Source: Mucilaginibacter sp. (lineage in GTDB: Bacteria; Bacteroidota; Bacteroidia; Sphingobacteriales; Sphingobacteriaceae). From it: a stretch of DNA of 59,097 nt. Under the pieces are notes generated by a model. That model ran no database searches. It saw only the letters and a list, made by a program, of their open reading frames with translations, and was not told the origin of the DNA. Numbering within the stretch: position 1 is the stretch's first letter; the number at the start of each line of letters is the position of its first letter. The DNA is taken from contig JAQBNZ010000141.1 in assembly GCA_028288285.1 (NCBI GenBank), forward strand, positions 1-59,097. The letters run 5' to 3'. The translations under genes were made by a program, and so were the position numbers. Shown here in pieces: positions 37,019 to 46,581 of the stretch.

Positions 37019-39070
37019 ATGTCTCTAATAGCAAGTATAGATTACGCCAGCACCTATAATGTGGGAACCCAGGTAAATGGCCGGGTGTATATTAAACTAA
37101 CCGATTCAGCAACCGGTAGTCCTACCAATGGCAATAACGTGCAGGTGAGCTACCAGGTAAATGATAACGGCATCATTAGCAACTATACCGTTAACATTCC
37201 CGGGCAAAGCATTGCCATTTTCACCGGCAAAATAAGCGATACTGACCCGACCCATCCTTATTATACAGCTTTCACTATTACCGGTATAAGTGCTGTACCT
37301 AACCCGGCGCCGCCTGTTAACTCATGCGACCTGGCTATTAATTACATTACCGTAAATCAGCCAGAATCGGCACCCGGTGCAAGCAATGGGCAGATAACCG
37401 TTAATGCTACATCAAGCTACCTGCCTATTGAATACAATTTAAACCAGGGAAGTTATCAGTTATCACCCGTATTTAGCGGATTAACCAGCGGTTTAAAAAC
37501 AGTTTATGCAAAAGATGCCAATGGATGCAATGCCCAGCTTTCAGTAGATGTGCCTGCATTGAATAACCTACTGATTTCAGACCCATCAGTAACCTTGCCC
37601 AGCGGCAACATATCCCGTTGGAACGCCGCCTTTAATCCAGTAGTATTCATCTATCAGCGTAAAGATTTTGGGGTGATGAGTGTACAGCCAAATTCGCTCA
37701 ATGGCAATGCTTGTATAGTGGTTAATGCTAACATAGCAGCGGTACTTAAAGATGATATGGTTTATTTAGAAGCAGGTGTATATAAAGGGACCTATAAAGT
37801 TACCGCCAGCAACGGCAGTAACCAATTAACAATTAATACACCTTTTAACGGAACAGCTACCGGCTTTATCAACATTAACCGGTTAAGGTCGTACTACAAA
37901 GTCATCAGCCGGATAACTTATTTTGATAAGCTTACCGGGGCGCAAAGCACCATTTTATCAACCAACAGGCCCGATAGGAAGGGCATCACCAGAGCGGATA
38001 TATCAAACTTCCTGCAAAGCATTTTAAGAGCGAAGGATGAGAGTAATTTCACTCAAAGCAACTTTCGTGACGATAACCTGAGCGCGAGTTACCAGGTTGC
38101 ATACGCCGAAGAATGGGATGAGAATAGCGTAACCAAAACATCGGCGTACATCCCTATAAACAATACCTTTTATGTTTTATACGCTGCCAAACAACTGGGT
38201 GAGCGTTACGCCGGCAACCTCGCAGCTTATGTACCTTTTAGCACCTTACCTGTGGGTGCCGATAAAGCTAAATGGGTAACAGATTTTGCCGAACCTGCTT
38301 ACAGTAACGGCTATCCTTTTGATATCGGTTTTATTTATGGCGATGACCTGGTTGGCCGCAATTTGTTTTGCGAGCTTATCCTGCTTGATATTAACCGTAA
38401 ACCCTTACCGGGCGGCCCGCAAACCAGCTACCTGCTTAATGACAATGGCTCGTGGCTCGTGAATAGCGATGGCAGTAAGCTGGTGATAGCAAGACAAAGC
38501 CAATCTGCCATACCCGTGCCGGAGCAATTAGGATTAAACCGCTTGCTGATTAATAACAGCTTTGCTAATGATGTATACTTCATCAACGTAACACTTAAAT
38601 ATACAGGTGATGATGGAGTGACCCATGCCGTAACTCAAACTCAAACTATACGGGTTGATGACGCGGTGGACGACCAATCTGTTTACCTGCGCTGGATTGG
38701 CCTGAGCGGTTCATGGAACTACTACCGCTTTGTTTACAATCAGGAAGTAAGTTTAGATGTACAGAACGCCGTTATCATTAAAAACTATGTGTTCGACTGG
38801 CAAAATCAGGATAGCATTGAAGAGGTAATAAGCAAAACCGCCGGGCAAAAAATGAAGGTGGTGGCCGAGGATCTGTCGGTGGCCGATATTAAGGGGCTGC
38901 AATCTATCAAGTACTCGCCTAAAGTGCAAATGCTGGTGAACAAAAACCCGGTAAAGTGGCAAACCATAGTCATTAATACCGCCACCTACAGCGAGTACGA
39001 AACCCGCAACGGTTGCGCGCCATTCAGCGTAACGTTTAACATGCCGGCAATAAATATACAAGTGCAGTGA
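37019..39070 (+). CDS. Large phage structural (tail) protein with a SprB-like repeat
   Basis: A 683-residue beta-rich protein. Residues ~115-185 carry one SprB-like repeat (VNQPESAPGASNGQITV through SGLTSGLKTVYAKDANGCNAQ), a motif otherwise typical of Bacteroidota surface adhesins. The rest is not recognised; length, order and co-direction with tail genes suggest a distal tail or baseplate component that meets the cell surface. Confidence 0.65.
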   Translation: MSLIASIDYASTYNVGTQVNGRVYIKLTDSATGSPTNGNNVQVSYQVNDNGIISNYTVNIPGQSIAIFTGKISDTDPTHPYYTAFTITGISAVPNPAPPVNSCDLAINYITVNQPESAPGASNGQITVNATSSYLPIEYNLNQGSYQLSPVFSGLTSGLKTVYAKDANGCNAQLSVDVPALNNLLISDPSVTLPSGNISRWNAAFNPVVFIYQRKDFGVMSVQPNSLNGNACIVVNANIAAVLKDDMVYLEAGVYKGTYKVTASNGSNQLTINTPFNGTATGFININRLRSYYKVISRITYFDKLTGAQSTILSTNRPDRKGITRADISNFLQSILRAKDESNFTQSNFRDDNLSASYQVAYAEEWDENSVTKTSAYIPINNTFYVLYAAKQLGERYAGNLAAYVPFSTLPVGADKAKWVTDFAEPAYSNGYPFDIGFIYGDDLVGRNLFCELILLDINRKPLPGGPQTSYLLNDNGSWLVNSDGSKLVIARQSQSAIPVPEQLGLNRLLINNSFANDVYFINVTLKYTGDDGVTHAVTQTQTIRVDDAVDDQSVYLRWIGLSGSWNYYRFVYNQEVSLDVQNAVIIKNYVFDWQNQDSIEEVISKTAGQKMKVVAEDLSVADIKGLQSIKYSPKVQMLVNKNPVKWQTIVINTATYSEYETRNGCAPFSVTFNMPAINIQVQ

Positions 39071-39115
39071 TTATCGAATAAGCAACAAAATCTGGTTGTT
39101 CATCCGGTAAAATTA

Positions 39116-39574
39116 CTACTTCACCAAATGAACGCGGGTAATATACTTATCATATGAACTGGGGCTAACTACAGTACCTTCTGTCGCATAATACAATTCA
39201 TTAGCGTTTGATGTAATGATCGTATACTTAAAATCGTTTAATGGATACCATTTGCCGTTGTAAAAATTGGATGCGTTGGTAAAATTAATTGTGGTGTTTG
39301 AAATGGTATAGTTAAATTTAGTATAGGCATTTCCGAATGCTTTAAAATCGCCAGTTCCATCATCGTTTAAACTTACATATTCTGGTTTATTCTTATCGTA
39401 ACTTTCAGTGTTGGTATCTATGAGTTTCCCACCCGCGTAAAATTCGAAAACGCGGTAATCAATTCTCCATACACCAATAATTTTATTGGTATTTTTTTCT
39501 GAAGAATCTTTTTTACAAGAGTAAAAACTTAAACCAAGTAGTGTAATAAATAGTAAAGCGTAATTTTTTTTCAT
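39116..39574 (-). CDS. Antisense lipoprotein, lipocalin-like (moron)
   Basis: A 152-residue protein with lipoprotein signal (LLFITLLGLSFYSC) followed by KKDSSEKNTNKIIGVWRID, the usual start of Bacteroidota lipocalin-like domains, and a beta-barrel-like body. It is the only full-length minus-strand gene within the tail module, so it is likely expressed independently as a cargo gene or is a host insertion. The ATG at 39574 begins the signal peptide. Confidence 0.7.
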   Translation of the reverse strand: MKKNYALLFITLLGLSFYSCKKDSSEKNTNKIIGVWRIDYRVFEFYAGGKLIDTNTESYDKNKPEYVSLNDDGTGDFKAFGNAYTKFNYTISNTTINFTNASNFYNGKWYPLNDFKYTIITSNANELYYATEGTVVSPSSYDKYITRVHLVK

Positions 39575-39614
39575 AATAAGGTTTTTGCTAAAATAAGACA
39601 TTTAATAATACTAT

Positions 39615-41651
39615 ATGAACCAACTCCAACTATTTATAAACAACGAACTTGTTGATCTGGCGGATGATAGCCCCATTGCGCTTACTTTCCAGATAAATGA
39701 CCTGGCCGAAGTAAAGAACCAGCAGGGTAATACCAGTAACCAATTTAAACTGCCGCTAACACAGCGCAACCGACAAATATTGGGGTTCCCAGATGATGTG
39801 GCTTTTACTACCCGTTTACCTTATAATAACTATCAGGCCCGGATAATACAGGACGGTTTAGAGATAATCCCTTACGGCCTGGCTGTATTAAATGGCATTG
39901 AGCAGGGTAGCGCCAACATAACTGTGCTAAGTGGCAATGTTGATTTTTTTGATGCCATAAGCGGTAAGATTTATGACATGGGCAATAAAAGCACACCCTA
40001 TGGAGCTACTGAACCTTTTAAAAAATGGCAGCATACCTGGAATGTGAATAGCGTTGCAACATCGCAAACCCATACCGAAGGCTGGATATGGCCCGTTGTT
40101 GATTATGGTAACCTGATATATGATTTTGCCGGGCAATGCGAAATTAATGTACGTTACCAGCGCCCCGGCTTCTTCATAAAAACAGTTATTGATATGATGC
40201 TGGCTACAACCGATTATAAGGCTACCGGGTCATTAATTGATGATCCGCTGTATCCTTTACTAATAGCGCAATTTAGCAACAGCTCGTTTGAACACGGTAC
40301 AGATTATCAGAACGACCCTAACCGTAATGGTTTAGAAGCGAGCATAGGGCAAAATTTAAATGTAAGCCATGTTCCAATTACCGATAATAAGGGGATGATA
40401 CCATTTAACGCGAAGGTTATAGATCTATCCAATCAGTTTACGGGCGGCACAACTTTTACATCTAAACAGATAAACAACTTCGATATAAAAGTAACCATCC
40501 CCAAGTTAAGGTTTGAAGGAAAGGTTACAGGAAGCCATCCTTCATCATTAAAAATAACAATCAATTATAAAGATGGCGGTAATGTGATTTCCCTGGCGGA
40601 AGCCGCATTTGATCTCAGCGGGAACTTTGTAAGATTAAGCGGCAGTGGCAGTAACATGAGGGGGTACAAAGCAATAGAGAACACCGTAATATCTGCCACG
40701 GCCGATATGGCTGCAAGCAACCAGTTAAGTATTAATTATGAATTCTTTGGCGATAGACCCGCCTACTTTTCCATATATGCCGGAGCTGCTTTAGAGATAA
40801 CCCCAACAGGCAAGGGAATACTATACGGGCAAGATATTCAGTGCGAACGCATCTTTCCGGATATCAGTCAGAAAGATTTGCTTAAAGATGTATTGCAGCG
40901 GTTCGGTATTATTTGCCAAACAGATAGCACAACACGTACCATCAACTTTGCATCGTTCAGGGATATTGTGGAGAACATCCCCATAGCTAAAAACTGGACC
41001 ACCAAATGTTTGGATCAGGGTAAAACCATCGCTTTTCAGTTGGGAAACTATGCGCAGATTAATTACATGAAGTATAAACAGGATGATGCTGTACTGCCCA
41101 ATGGTTTTGCTGATGCGCAAATAAACATAGCCGATAAAACCTTGCCTGCCACTGCCAACCTGTTTGAGAGCCAGTTTGCCCCTACCCTTAACCGCCCCTA
41201 TATTGGCGGCAGCATTGCTCAAATTAAAATGACCGATCCTGCCGATGAAAACCATGATTTTAACATAGGTGTATCGCCGCGGATACTGATAAATAAAAAG
41301 ATAGATCTGCGTGAATTCGGTGGTAAAACCATCAAATTTACAGATGGCAACCCGGCTAACGACATATTTATTAACGACTATATATCCGTACCTTATTTTT
41401 ACAACTCTGGCGTGGAACCCAATCTATTATGGGACTATCTGCGCAAAAAATATTACCCCGAACTGGAAAAAATATTGCAGCAAACCAAAAAGGTGGTACG
41501 TTACTTTATGCTTAGTCCGCGGGATATATTGGAGCTTAACCTGCTGATACCTGTTTACCTGGAGCAAGACAGCGCCTACTACTACATTAATAAAATAGAC
41601 AGCTGGCGCAAAGGCCAACCGGTAAAGGTGGAACTGGTAAAGTTGGGGTAA
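39615..41651 (+). CDS. Large phage tail protein
   Basis: A 678-residue protein starting MNQLQLFINNELVDLADDSPI, no signal peptide. The N-terminal ~120 residues (LPLTQRNRQILGFPDD, YQARIIQDGLEIIPYGLAVLNGI) resemble the distal-tail/baseplate hub opening found in Bacteroidota prophages; the rest is beta-rich. It ends directly before the tape-measure region. Specific function inferred from context. Confidence 0.6.
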   Translation: MNQLQLFINNELVDLADDSPIALTFQINDLAEVKNQQGNTSNQFKLPLTQRNRQILGFPDDVAFTTRLPYNNYQARIIQDGLEIIPYGLAVLNGIEQGSANITVLSGNVDFFDAISGKIYDMGNKSTPYGATEPFKKWQHTWNVNSVATSQTHTEGWIWPVVDYGNLIYDFAGQCEINVRYQRPGFFIKTVIDMMLATTDYKATGSLIDDPLYPLLIAQFSNSSFEHGTDYQNDPNRNGLEASIGQNLNVSHVPITDNKGMIPFNAKVIDLSNQFTGGTTFTSKQINNFDIKVTIPKLRFEGKVTGSHPSSLKITINYKDGGNVISLAEAAFDLSGNFVRLSGSGSNMRGYKAIENTVISATADMAASNQLSINYEFFGDRPAYFSIYAGAALEITPTGKGILYGQDIQCERIFPDISQKDLLKDVLQRFGIICQTDSTTRTINFASFRDIVENIPIAKNWTTKCLDQGKTIAFQLGNYAQINYMKYKQDDAVLPNGFADAQINIADKTLPATANLFESQFAPTLNRPYIGGSIAQIKMTDPADENHDFNIGVSPRILINKKIDLREFGGKTIKFTDGNPANDIFINDYISVPYFYNSGVEPNLLWDYLRKKYYPELEKILQQTKKVVRYFMLSPRDILELNLLIPVYLEQDSAYYYINKIDSWRKGQPVKVELVKLG

Positions 41652-41726
41652 CGCTTAGTTAATTAGAGATTAGTTGACCAGAGGTTAGGAATCTGTGTAA
41701 TCAATAAAAATCTGTGTAATCCCGGT

Positions 41727-41903
41727 TTAAGAGAACAACCCATGTGTTATTTCTTCTACCGCATCATCAGCGTAAAAGAAAATGGTGAATGAGCCCTGAC
41801 CCTGCGTAATAATAAGTATATCCTCGCGCTTTATGTGGTTCTCGTTAATGAAACGTGTAAGACGTTCGTGGGTGCTAAAGTAATCGGATTTTAAGACGAT
41901 CAC
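41727..41903 (-). CDS. Antisense mini-gene 1 of a small-protein family
   Basis: A 58-residue frame from GTG 41903: VIVLKSDYF...HIKREDILIITQGQGSFTIFFYADD. It aligns over its length with the 47-residue product at 43561-43704 (shared LKS, REDI/REDM, xIT, VFYYAEE-like end) and with the broken copy at 42872-43006. The GTG aligns with the ATG of copy 3. Function unknown; the family is not one I can name. Confidence 0.6.
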   Translation of the reverse strand: MIVLKSDYFSTHERLTRFINENHIKREDILIITQGQGSFTIFFYADDAVEEITHGLFS

Positions 41904-42062
41904 AGGGTTTACAATTTCTTATTAAGATAATAAATCGAATGAATTGTTACACCACTTTCCAATATGCCACTAATGCTTGTCACCATACTATAAATGTTTA
42001 AAATTCAATTGCTTTTTATAAAAGTCTTTTTATATTTACCAATAATATTAGCAAAAACCTAA

Positions 42063-42644
42063 ATGAAGAAGTATTATCTAATATACACCATATTTATTTC
42101 AATAGTAGTTGGGTGCAACGAACCAGCAAGTACGAAACAGAATATTGATATAAGTGATATAAGGCCTAAACATCAAATCAACTTTATTAAAAAGCTTAAA
42201 GTAGCTGATTCTCTTTACACATATGAATCTAATGAAATAAAAAAAGCGGAAGCTTTAGATAGTAATAAAATATATATTGCTCATTATGTTATAGATAGCT
42301 TAAAATGTCAGATTATAAATTGGCATGCATATATTTATGAAATGAAAGTAAATGAATGGCCGACTAAAAATATTGAAGTCACAATGATGATTCCGAATGA
42401 TATGATACCTGATAAGGAATTTCCCCAATATAATGCTGTGATCTTAAGGTCAATTGTCCCGTTTGATGATATCAAAATAAAAAAATTATTAAAAGACTTT
42501 CAAAATAATGACAAAGTATTAATTTCAGGAAATTTTGAAAACAACGACTTACGAGAGGTTAATTATAATTTTTACAGTTCAGAATCCAAAATTTTTTCTA
42601 ATCCTCGGTTCGAGTTTAAAATAACAGACATAAGGTCAAATTAA
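42063..42644 (+). CDS. Small lipoprotein of unknown function
   Basis: A 193-residue protein with lipobox (IFISIVVGC, Cys18) and an AT-rich coding sequence noticeably poorer in GC than the flanking tail genes. Not recognised. Located between mini-gene 1 and the first tape-measure fragment; probably a cargo (moron) gene, perhaps surface-exclusion, but this is inference. Confidence 0.65.
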   Translation: MKKYYLIYTIFISIVVGCNEPASTKQNIDISDIRPKHQINFIKKLKVADSLYTYESNEIKKAEALDSNKIYIAHYVIDSLKCQIINWHAYIYEMKVNEWPTKNIEVTMMIPNDMIPDKEFPQYNAVILRSIVPFDDIKIKKLLKDFQNNDKVLISGNFENNDLREVNYNFYSSESKIFSNPRFEFKITDIRSN

Positions 42645-42699
42645 TTTTCCAATTGATATTTCTTTAATAAGAAACTATAAATCAAACAGTTTTCATCTT

Positions 42700-42725
42700 A
42701 CTATTATGCCAAATGGCATAATAGT
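42700..42725. promoter_or_regulatory. Perfect 11-bp inverted repeat with ATGCC-AAAT-GGCAT core (shared motif, site 3)
   Basis: ACTATTATGCC / GGCATAATAGT with AAAT loop, 11 nt before the first tape-measure fragment. No U tract follows, so an operator or mRNA element is more likely than a terminator. Core matches sites at 33610, 30444 and 46886. Confidence 0.55.
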
Positions 42726-42736
42726 AATAAATAATT

Positions 42737-42928
42737 ATGTCAGATAATAATAAAATTTCTATTGATGTAACAATCAGCGGTGATGCTCAAAAACAAATTG
42801 ACCATTATAAACAGTCATTTGATAATTTACGCAATTCTATAAATGGGCTTTCTCAGCCCTTTAATTCGTTTTCAAAAATTATGCATAATACCACAATGTC
42901 GGCCCACCTCTGCTTCAGTAATAATTAA
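42737..42928 (+). pseudogene. Truncated tape-measure copy 1 (N-terminal ~47 codons)
   Basis: Begins MSDNNKISIDVTISGDAQKQID and follows the tape-measure N-terminus to LSQPFNSFSK (about 42880), then enters unrelated sequence and stops after 63 residues. The junction coincides with the 3' end of antisense mini-gene 2. A relic of a duplicated or recombined 5' end. Confidence 0.75.
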
Positions 42929-43006
42929 AATATCTTCTCTTTGAATGTTAAACTCCTTAACAAATTTTATCAAATCTTCTCTGAGACGAAAAGCTTTCAC
43001 GTTCAA
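42872..43006 (-). pseudogene. Antisense mini-gene 2 (degraded copy)
   Basis: From TTG 43006 it reads LNVKAFRLREDLIKFVKEFNIQREDILIITEAE, matching the family, then loses the VFYYAEE-like end, which survives in another frame (WYYA stop). An ATG at 43014 is out of frame by one base. Likely broken by indels. It ends inside tape-measure copy 1. Confidence 0.6.
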
Positions 43007-43048
43007 ATTTTCATAAATTCTTTATTTAATAAAATCTAATATATTAAT

Positions 43049-43576
43049 ATGGCCAACGATAACAAAATTTCCATCGACGTCACTGTAATAGGAGATGGTC
43101 AACAACAAATAGACAAATATGTGCAATCGTTTGATAGCTTACGTAATTCTATAAATGGCTTATCTCGGCCATTTAATTCGTTTTCAAACAATCTAAGCAC
43201 TTTAAATAAAAATTTATCCAAGTACACTGAATCACTTTCTAAACTTAACGATCAACACAATGATGCTGCATCTGGTAGTGATAAGATGTATGATAAAGTC
43301 ACCAATGCATCATCTTCATTTGTTTTGTGGAATGAGGTAATCAAAGTAATGATAGGGACGCTTAAAGGCTGGGGAGTTGCTCTTTCCGGTGGATTAGGCA
43401 TTATTACCGCCTTCCTACCCGAAATTATAAACTTTGCAACAGCCTTGTTTAAAGGTAAGGATGCTATAAGTGCAATGGCTGCCAATTTCAAAAATTTGAA
43501 CGAGGTAATGAAGGCGTCTAACAAAGATGCTGCAACAGAAATTACCAGGTTGCAAATCTCTTACTCTTCGGCATAA
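43049..43576 (+). pseudogene. Truncated tape-measure copy 2 (N-terminal ~172 codons)
   Basis: A 175-residue frame colinear with residues 1-~173 of the full tape measure (shared TAFLPEIINFATALFKGKDA, NFKNLNEVMKASNKDA, RLQI) but diverged in sequence, then stops where the antisense mini-gene 3 begins. It could be expressed as a short protein, but loss of the entire body argues for a relic. Confidence 0.75.
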
Positions 43577-43704
43577 TAAAATACCGTATACCAATTTTCG
43601 CTTCGGGTAATAGCAAACATATCCTCCCTGTTAATTGAGTTTTTATTTACGAATTCTGTTATATCATCCGGATCTCTAAAACTTTTCGATTTCAACACTT
43701 TCAT
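43561..43704 (-). CDS. Antisense mini-gene 3 of the small-protein family
   Basis: A 47-residue frame MKVLKSKSFRDPDDITEF... NREDMFAITRSENWYTVFYYAEE with ATG start and its stop 16 nt inside tape-measure copy 2. It sits immediately upstream of, and opposite to, the intact tape-measure gene. Family resemblance to copies 1 and 2 supports that it is or was a real gene. Confidence 0.6.
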   Translation of the reverse strand: MKVLKSKSFRDPDDITEFVNKNSINREDMFAITRSENWYTVFYYAEE

Positions 43705-43736
43705 AATTTCTCTTCTTAATTAAACAATTATACAAC

Positions 43737-46274
43737 ATGGCAGACGAAAACAAAATATCCATCGATGTAAATATAACCGATGATGGACAAAAACAATTAT
43801 TAAAATATATAAACTCATTCGATCAATTAAGAGCGTCTGTGAATCAGCTTTCACAACCATTTAATTCTTTCTCCAATGGGCTCAATACATTAGATAAAAG
43901 CCTAGCTAAATACGCTGATTCCTTAAACAAAATAAACGCACAACATGAAAAATTTGTTACGACCGGAGATCAAGTGAATGAAAAAGTGACCTCGGCGTCT
44001 ACCTCATTCGCTTTATGGATAGGAGTAATAGACACCTTCGTAGTGGCGATAAAAGGTTGGCAGGTCGCCCTAACAGGCGGCCTTGCCATTGTAACCGCCT
44101 TCCTACCAGAAATTATAAACTTTGCAACAGCTTTATTTAAGGGCAAGGATGCTGTAAACGCCATGGCAACAAACTTCAAAAATTTGAACGAGGTAATGAA
44201 AGCATCTAACAAAGATGCTGTAACAGAGGTTACAAGGCTTCAAATTTTATATAAATCGGCAACGGATGTTAACAATACTTATGATGATAGAATTAAAAGC
44301 GTAAAGCAGTTAAAAAGCGAATTCCCGGCCCATTTAAAGGGTATTAAAGATGAAGATATTTTAAACGGCAATTCCAAAAAAAGTTACGACGAACTTACCA
44401 AATCCATCTTTGAAAACGCCAAGTCAAAGGCCGCGCTTAACAAAATGACTGATGAAGCTAATAAGATGCTGGATGCCGATTTTCAGATCGAGAAAATTAA
44501 GAATGCGAACTTTAACGAAAAAAAACGATATGAAAAAGAGGCTGCAGCGGCAGGTAATGGCAGCAGAGGCGTTGGGGGTCGTTATCCTCTGGAAATTTAC
44601 AAAAAAGATAGTGATGAAAGAGCGCGTATTGCCATTCAAGAGCAAGAAAAAATTAAAAAAGCGACTCAAAGCAGTATTGAGTATCTTACAAAATTTGCGG
44701 GTGGCGCTAAAAATATAGCAAAGACTCTTACCAACGGCAATAATGACGATGGCGCCGCTGATGGCAAAGGCGGTAATGGTACTCCTGATTATAAAGCCAC
44801 TCCTGCCAACACTGAATTAGAAACCCGTGAAGATTCCATAAAACGGATGGCTTTGCTTACTCTAAACGGTTATGCTAAAGAAATTGAACAGACAAATCAG
44901 CATTTTAACAACCTTATTAAGGCGCATAAAGGTAATGCTGCCACTATAAGGCAACTCAAACAAGAGCAAATAGCAACCCTGGCATCTATTAGCAAAAAAT
45001 TCCAGAATGAAGACCTAAAAAAACTGGATGAATATGAAAAAGAGCTAAACAAGGCTTCACGCAATGCCGGTAAAAACGCGCAAGAATTAGCTATACAACA
45101 ATTAGTAAATGAGCGCGATGCCAAGAATACTGAAATAGATAAGACTGTACAGGAGGCAATTTTAAACAAAGCTGCAATAGAAGAAAAAATAAACGAATTA
45201 ACAAAACTGGGCAAACAAAAAGAAGCCGAAAGTTTACAAGCAGCCTTACAAAATGAACAAACCATTATTGATAAGTCGAACTCAATAAAATTACAAATAG
45301 AGGCTAAATACAATGCTGATGAGAAGAAGTTAAAAGAAGGATTTGATACAGAAAAGGCAAACAAATTACTCGAAAAAGATAAGGGGCAACTCCAAAATGG
45401 CATAGAAGACGCACACAATAAAGGCGACTGGCAAGCCGAGTTTCAACAGAAACAATCACTCTTAGATATTGAAAAGAAACAGGCAATAGATTCAGCCAAA
45501 GCACGTAACGAATCTACCGCGCAGATAGACCGCGAGTACAAACAAAAACAACAACAGCTTGATAAGGCTAAACTGGATGCTCAGGCAGAAAATCAGAAAA
45601 AATATTTAAAAACCACCGAAACATTATCCAACGCGGTAATGAGTATTTTCGGCAAAAACACTATAGCATCACGTGTAGCATTTAAAGCGCACCAGGCAGC
45701 GGCAGCGGCACAAGTTATTATTGATACCAAAAGATCAATTATGGGTATTTGGACGGCAAATGCAGGATTGCCTCTAATAGGCGTACCAAAAGCTATTGCT
45801 GAAACGGCCATCGTAGTGGCGGCTGGTGCATCCTCACTAGCATCCATCATCAAACAAAAACCGGGCTTCGCGTCCGGCGGGCAGTTTGTATCTGATGGTC
45901 GTGGTGCGTTGCTGCCCGGCTACAGTCCTACCGATAATACCAATGCCTACCTGCGAAGCGGCGAGGCGATTGTAGTGTCCGAAGCAATGCGTAATCCCTG
46001 GGCGCGCAACCTGGTAAGCGCCATTAACGTAGCCCACGGCGGTCGGGATTTCTCGGCACCAAACACCGGCCGCGGCTACGCCATAGGCGGTATATTTACC
46101 GATGGCGGCAACGCCAACCGCTACTACAACCAGCCGGTTAATGATATTAAGGATATGGCCAACACCTTGGCCTACCAGATGATTAACAACTTCCCTCCTA
46201 TCTACGTAGATGTGAAGGACGTAAACAACCAGCAAAACATACTTGCCCAAACAGTTAACAGGGTTAACCTTTAG
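43737..46274 (+). CDS. Tail tape measure protein
   Basis: An 845-residue protein: N-terminal conserved block (ENKISIDVNITDDGQKQ), hydrophobic segment ~98-137 (VALTGGLAIVTAFLPEIINFATALF), long Lys/Glu/Gln-rich coiled coil ~370-650, second hydrophobic region ~660-720 and a Gly-rich tail (FASGGQFVSDGRG). This is the tape measure layout that sets siphovirus tail length; at roughly 1.5 angstrom per residue it predicts a tail of about 130 nm. Preceded by two truncated copies. Confidence 0.88.
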   Translation: MADENKISIDVNITDDGQKQLLKYINSFDQLRASVNQLSQPFNSFSNGLNTLDKSLAKYADSLNKINAQHEKFVTTGDQVNEKVTSASTSFALWIGVIDTFVVAIKGWQVALTGGLAIVTAFLPEIINFATALFKGKDAVNAMATNFKNLNEVMKASNKDAVTEVTRLQILYKSATDVNNTYDDRIKSVKQLKSEFPAHLKGIKDEDILNGNSKKSYDELTKSIFENAKSKAALNKMTDEANKMLDADFQIEKIKNANFNEKKRYEKEAAAAGNGSRGVGGRYPLEIYKKDSDERARIAIQEQEKIKKATQSSIEYLTKFAGGAKNIAKTLTNGNNDDGAADGKGGNGTPDYKATPANTELETREDSIKRMALLTLNGYAKEIEQTNQHFNNLIKAHKGNAATIRQLKQEQIATLASISKKFQNEDLKKLDEYEKELNKASRNAGKNAQELAIQQLVNERDAKNTEIDKTVQEAILNKAAIEEKINELTKLGKQKEAESLQAALQNEQTIIDKSNSIKLQIEAKYNADEKKLKEGFDTEKANKLLEKDKGQLQNGIEDAHNKGDWQAEFQQKQSLLDIEKKQAIDSAKARNESTAQIDREYKQKQQQLDKAKLDAQAENQKKYLKTTETLSNAVMSIFGKNTIASRVAFKAHQAAAAAQVIIDTKRSIMGIWTANAGLPLIGVPKAIAETAIVVAAGASSLASIIKQKPGFASGGQFVSDGRGALLPGYSPTDNTNAYLRSGEAIVVSEAMRNPWARNLVSAINVAHGGRDFSAPNTGRGYAIGGIFTDGGNANRYYNQPVNDIKDMANTLAYQMINNFPPIYVDVKDVNNQQNILAQTVNRVNL

Positions 46275-46350
46275 GCGAAAGGTAAAAGCCGAAAGGTAAA
46301 AGGCTTTAAAAACTACTCACCACTCAACATAATAAACCACTCACCAACCA

Positions 46351-46581
46351 ATGAACATCCAACTTGCCAACACCCTGTTTGATGACGGGGTATTCTCGGC
46401 CATGTACAAGGCCGGGTTCATCACCAGTAAAATATTTACTTACCGCGAGATCTACCTGTGGGTGAATGCCCAAATGCAGGTACGCAGCATCACCAAAAAC
46501 CAGGCCGTATTGGAGGCCGAAGTAAAGTTCGGTAAAGACGAACGCACCATCTGGCGGGCGCTGAATTGCTTCTCGGAATAG
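46351..46581 (+). CDS. Small phage protein with HTH-like C-terminus
   Basis: A 76-residue protein; ITKNQAVLEAEVKFGKDERTIWRALNCF resembles a helix-turn-helix. It lies between the tail and head blocks, so a late regulator or small structural protein are both possible. Not recognised as a named family. Confidence 0.6.
   Translation: MNIQLANTLFDDGVFSAMYKAGFITSKIFTYREIYLWVNAQMQVRSITKNQAVLEAEVKFGKDERTIWRALNCFSE

Noticed and set aside
41652..41726. Possible tRNA or small RNA after the large tail protein
   Set aside because: The stretch consists of ATCTGTGTAATC direct repeats of the host intergenic type and does not fold into a cloverleaf.
44897..45418. Long minus-strand serine/cysteine-rich frame under the tape measure
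   Set aside because: Antisense of a Lys/Glu/Gln-rich coiled coil gives Phe/Leu/Ser/Cys-rich frames; no support for a gene.
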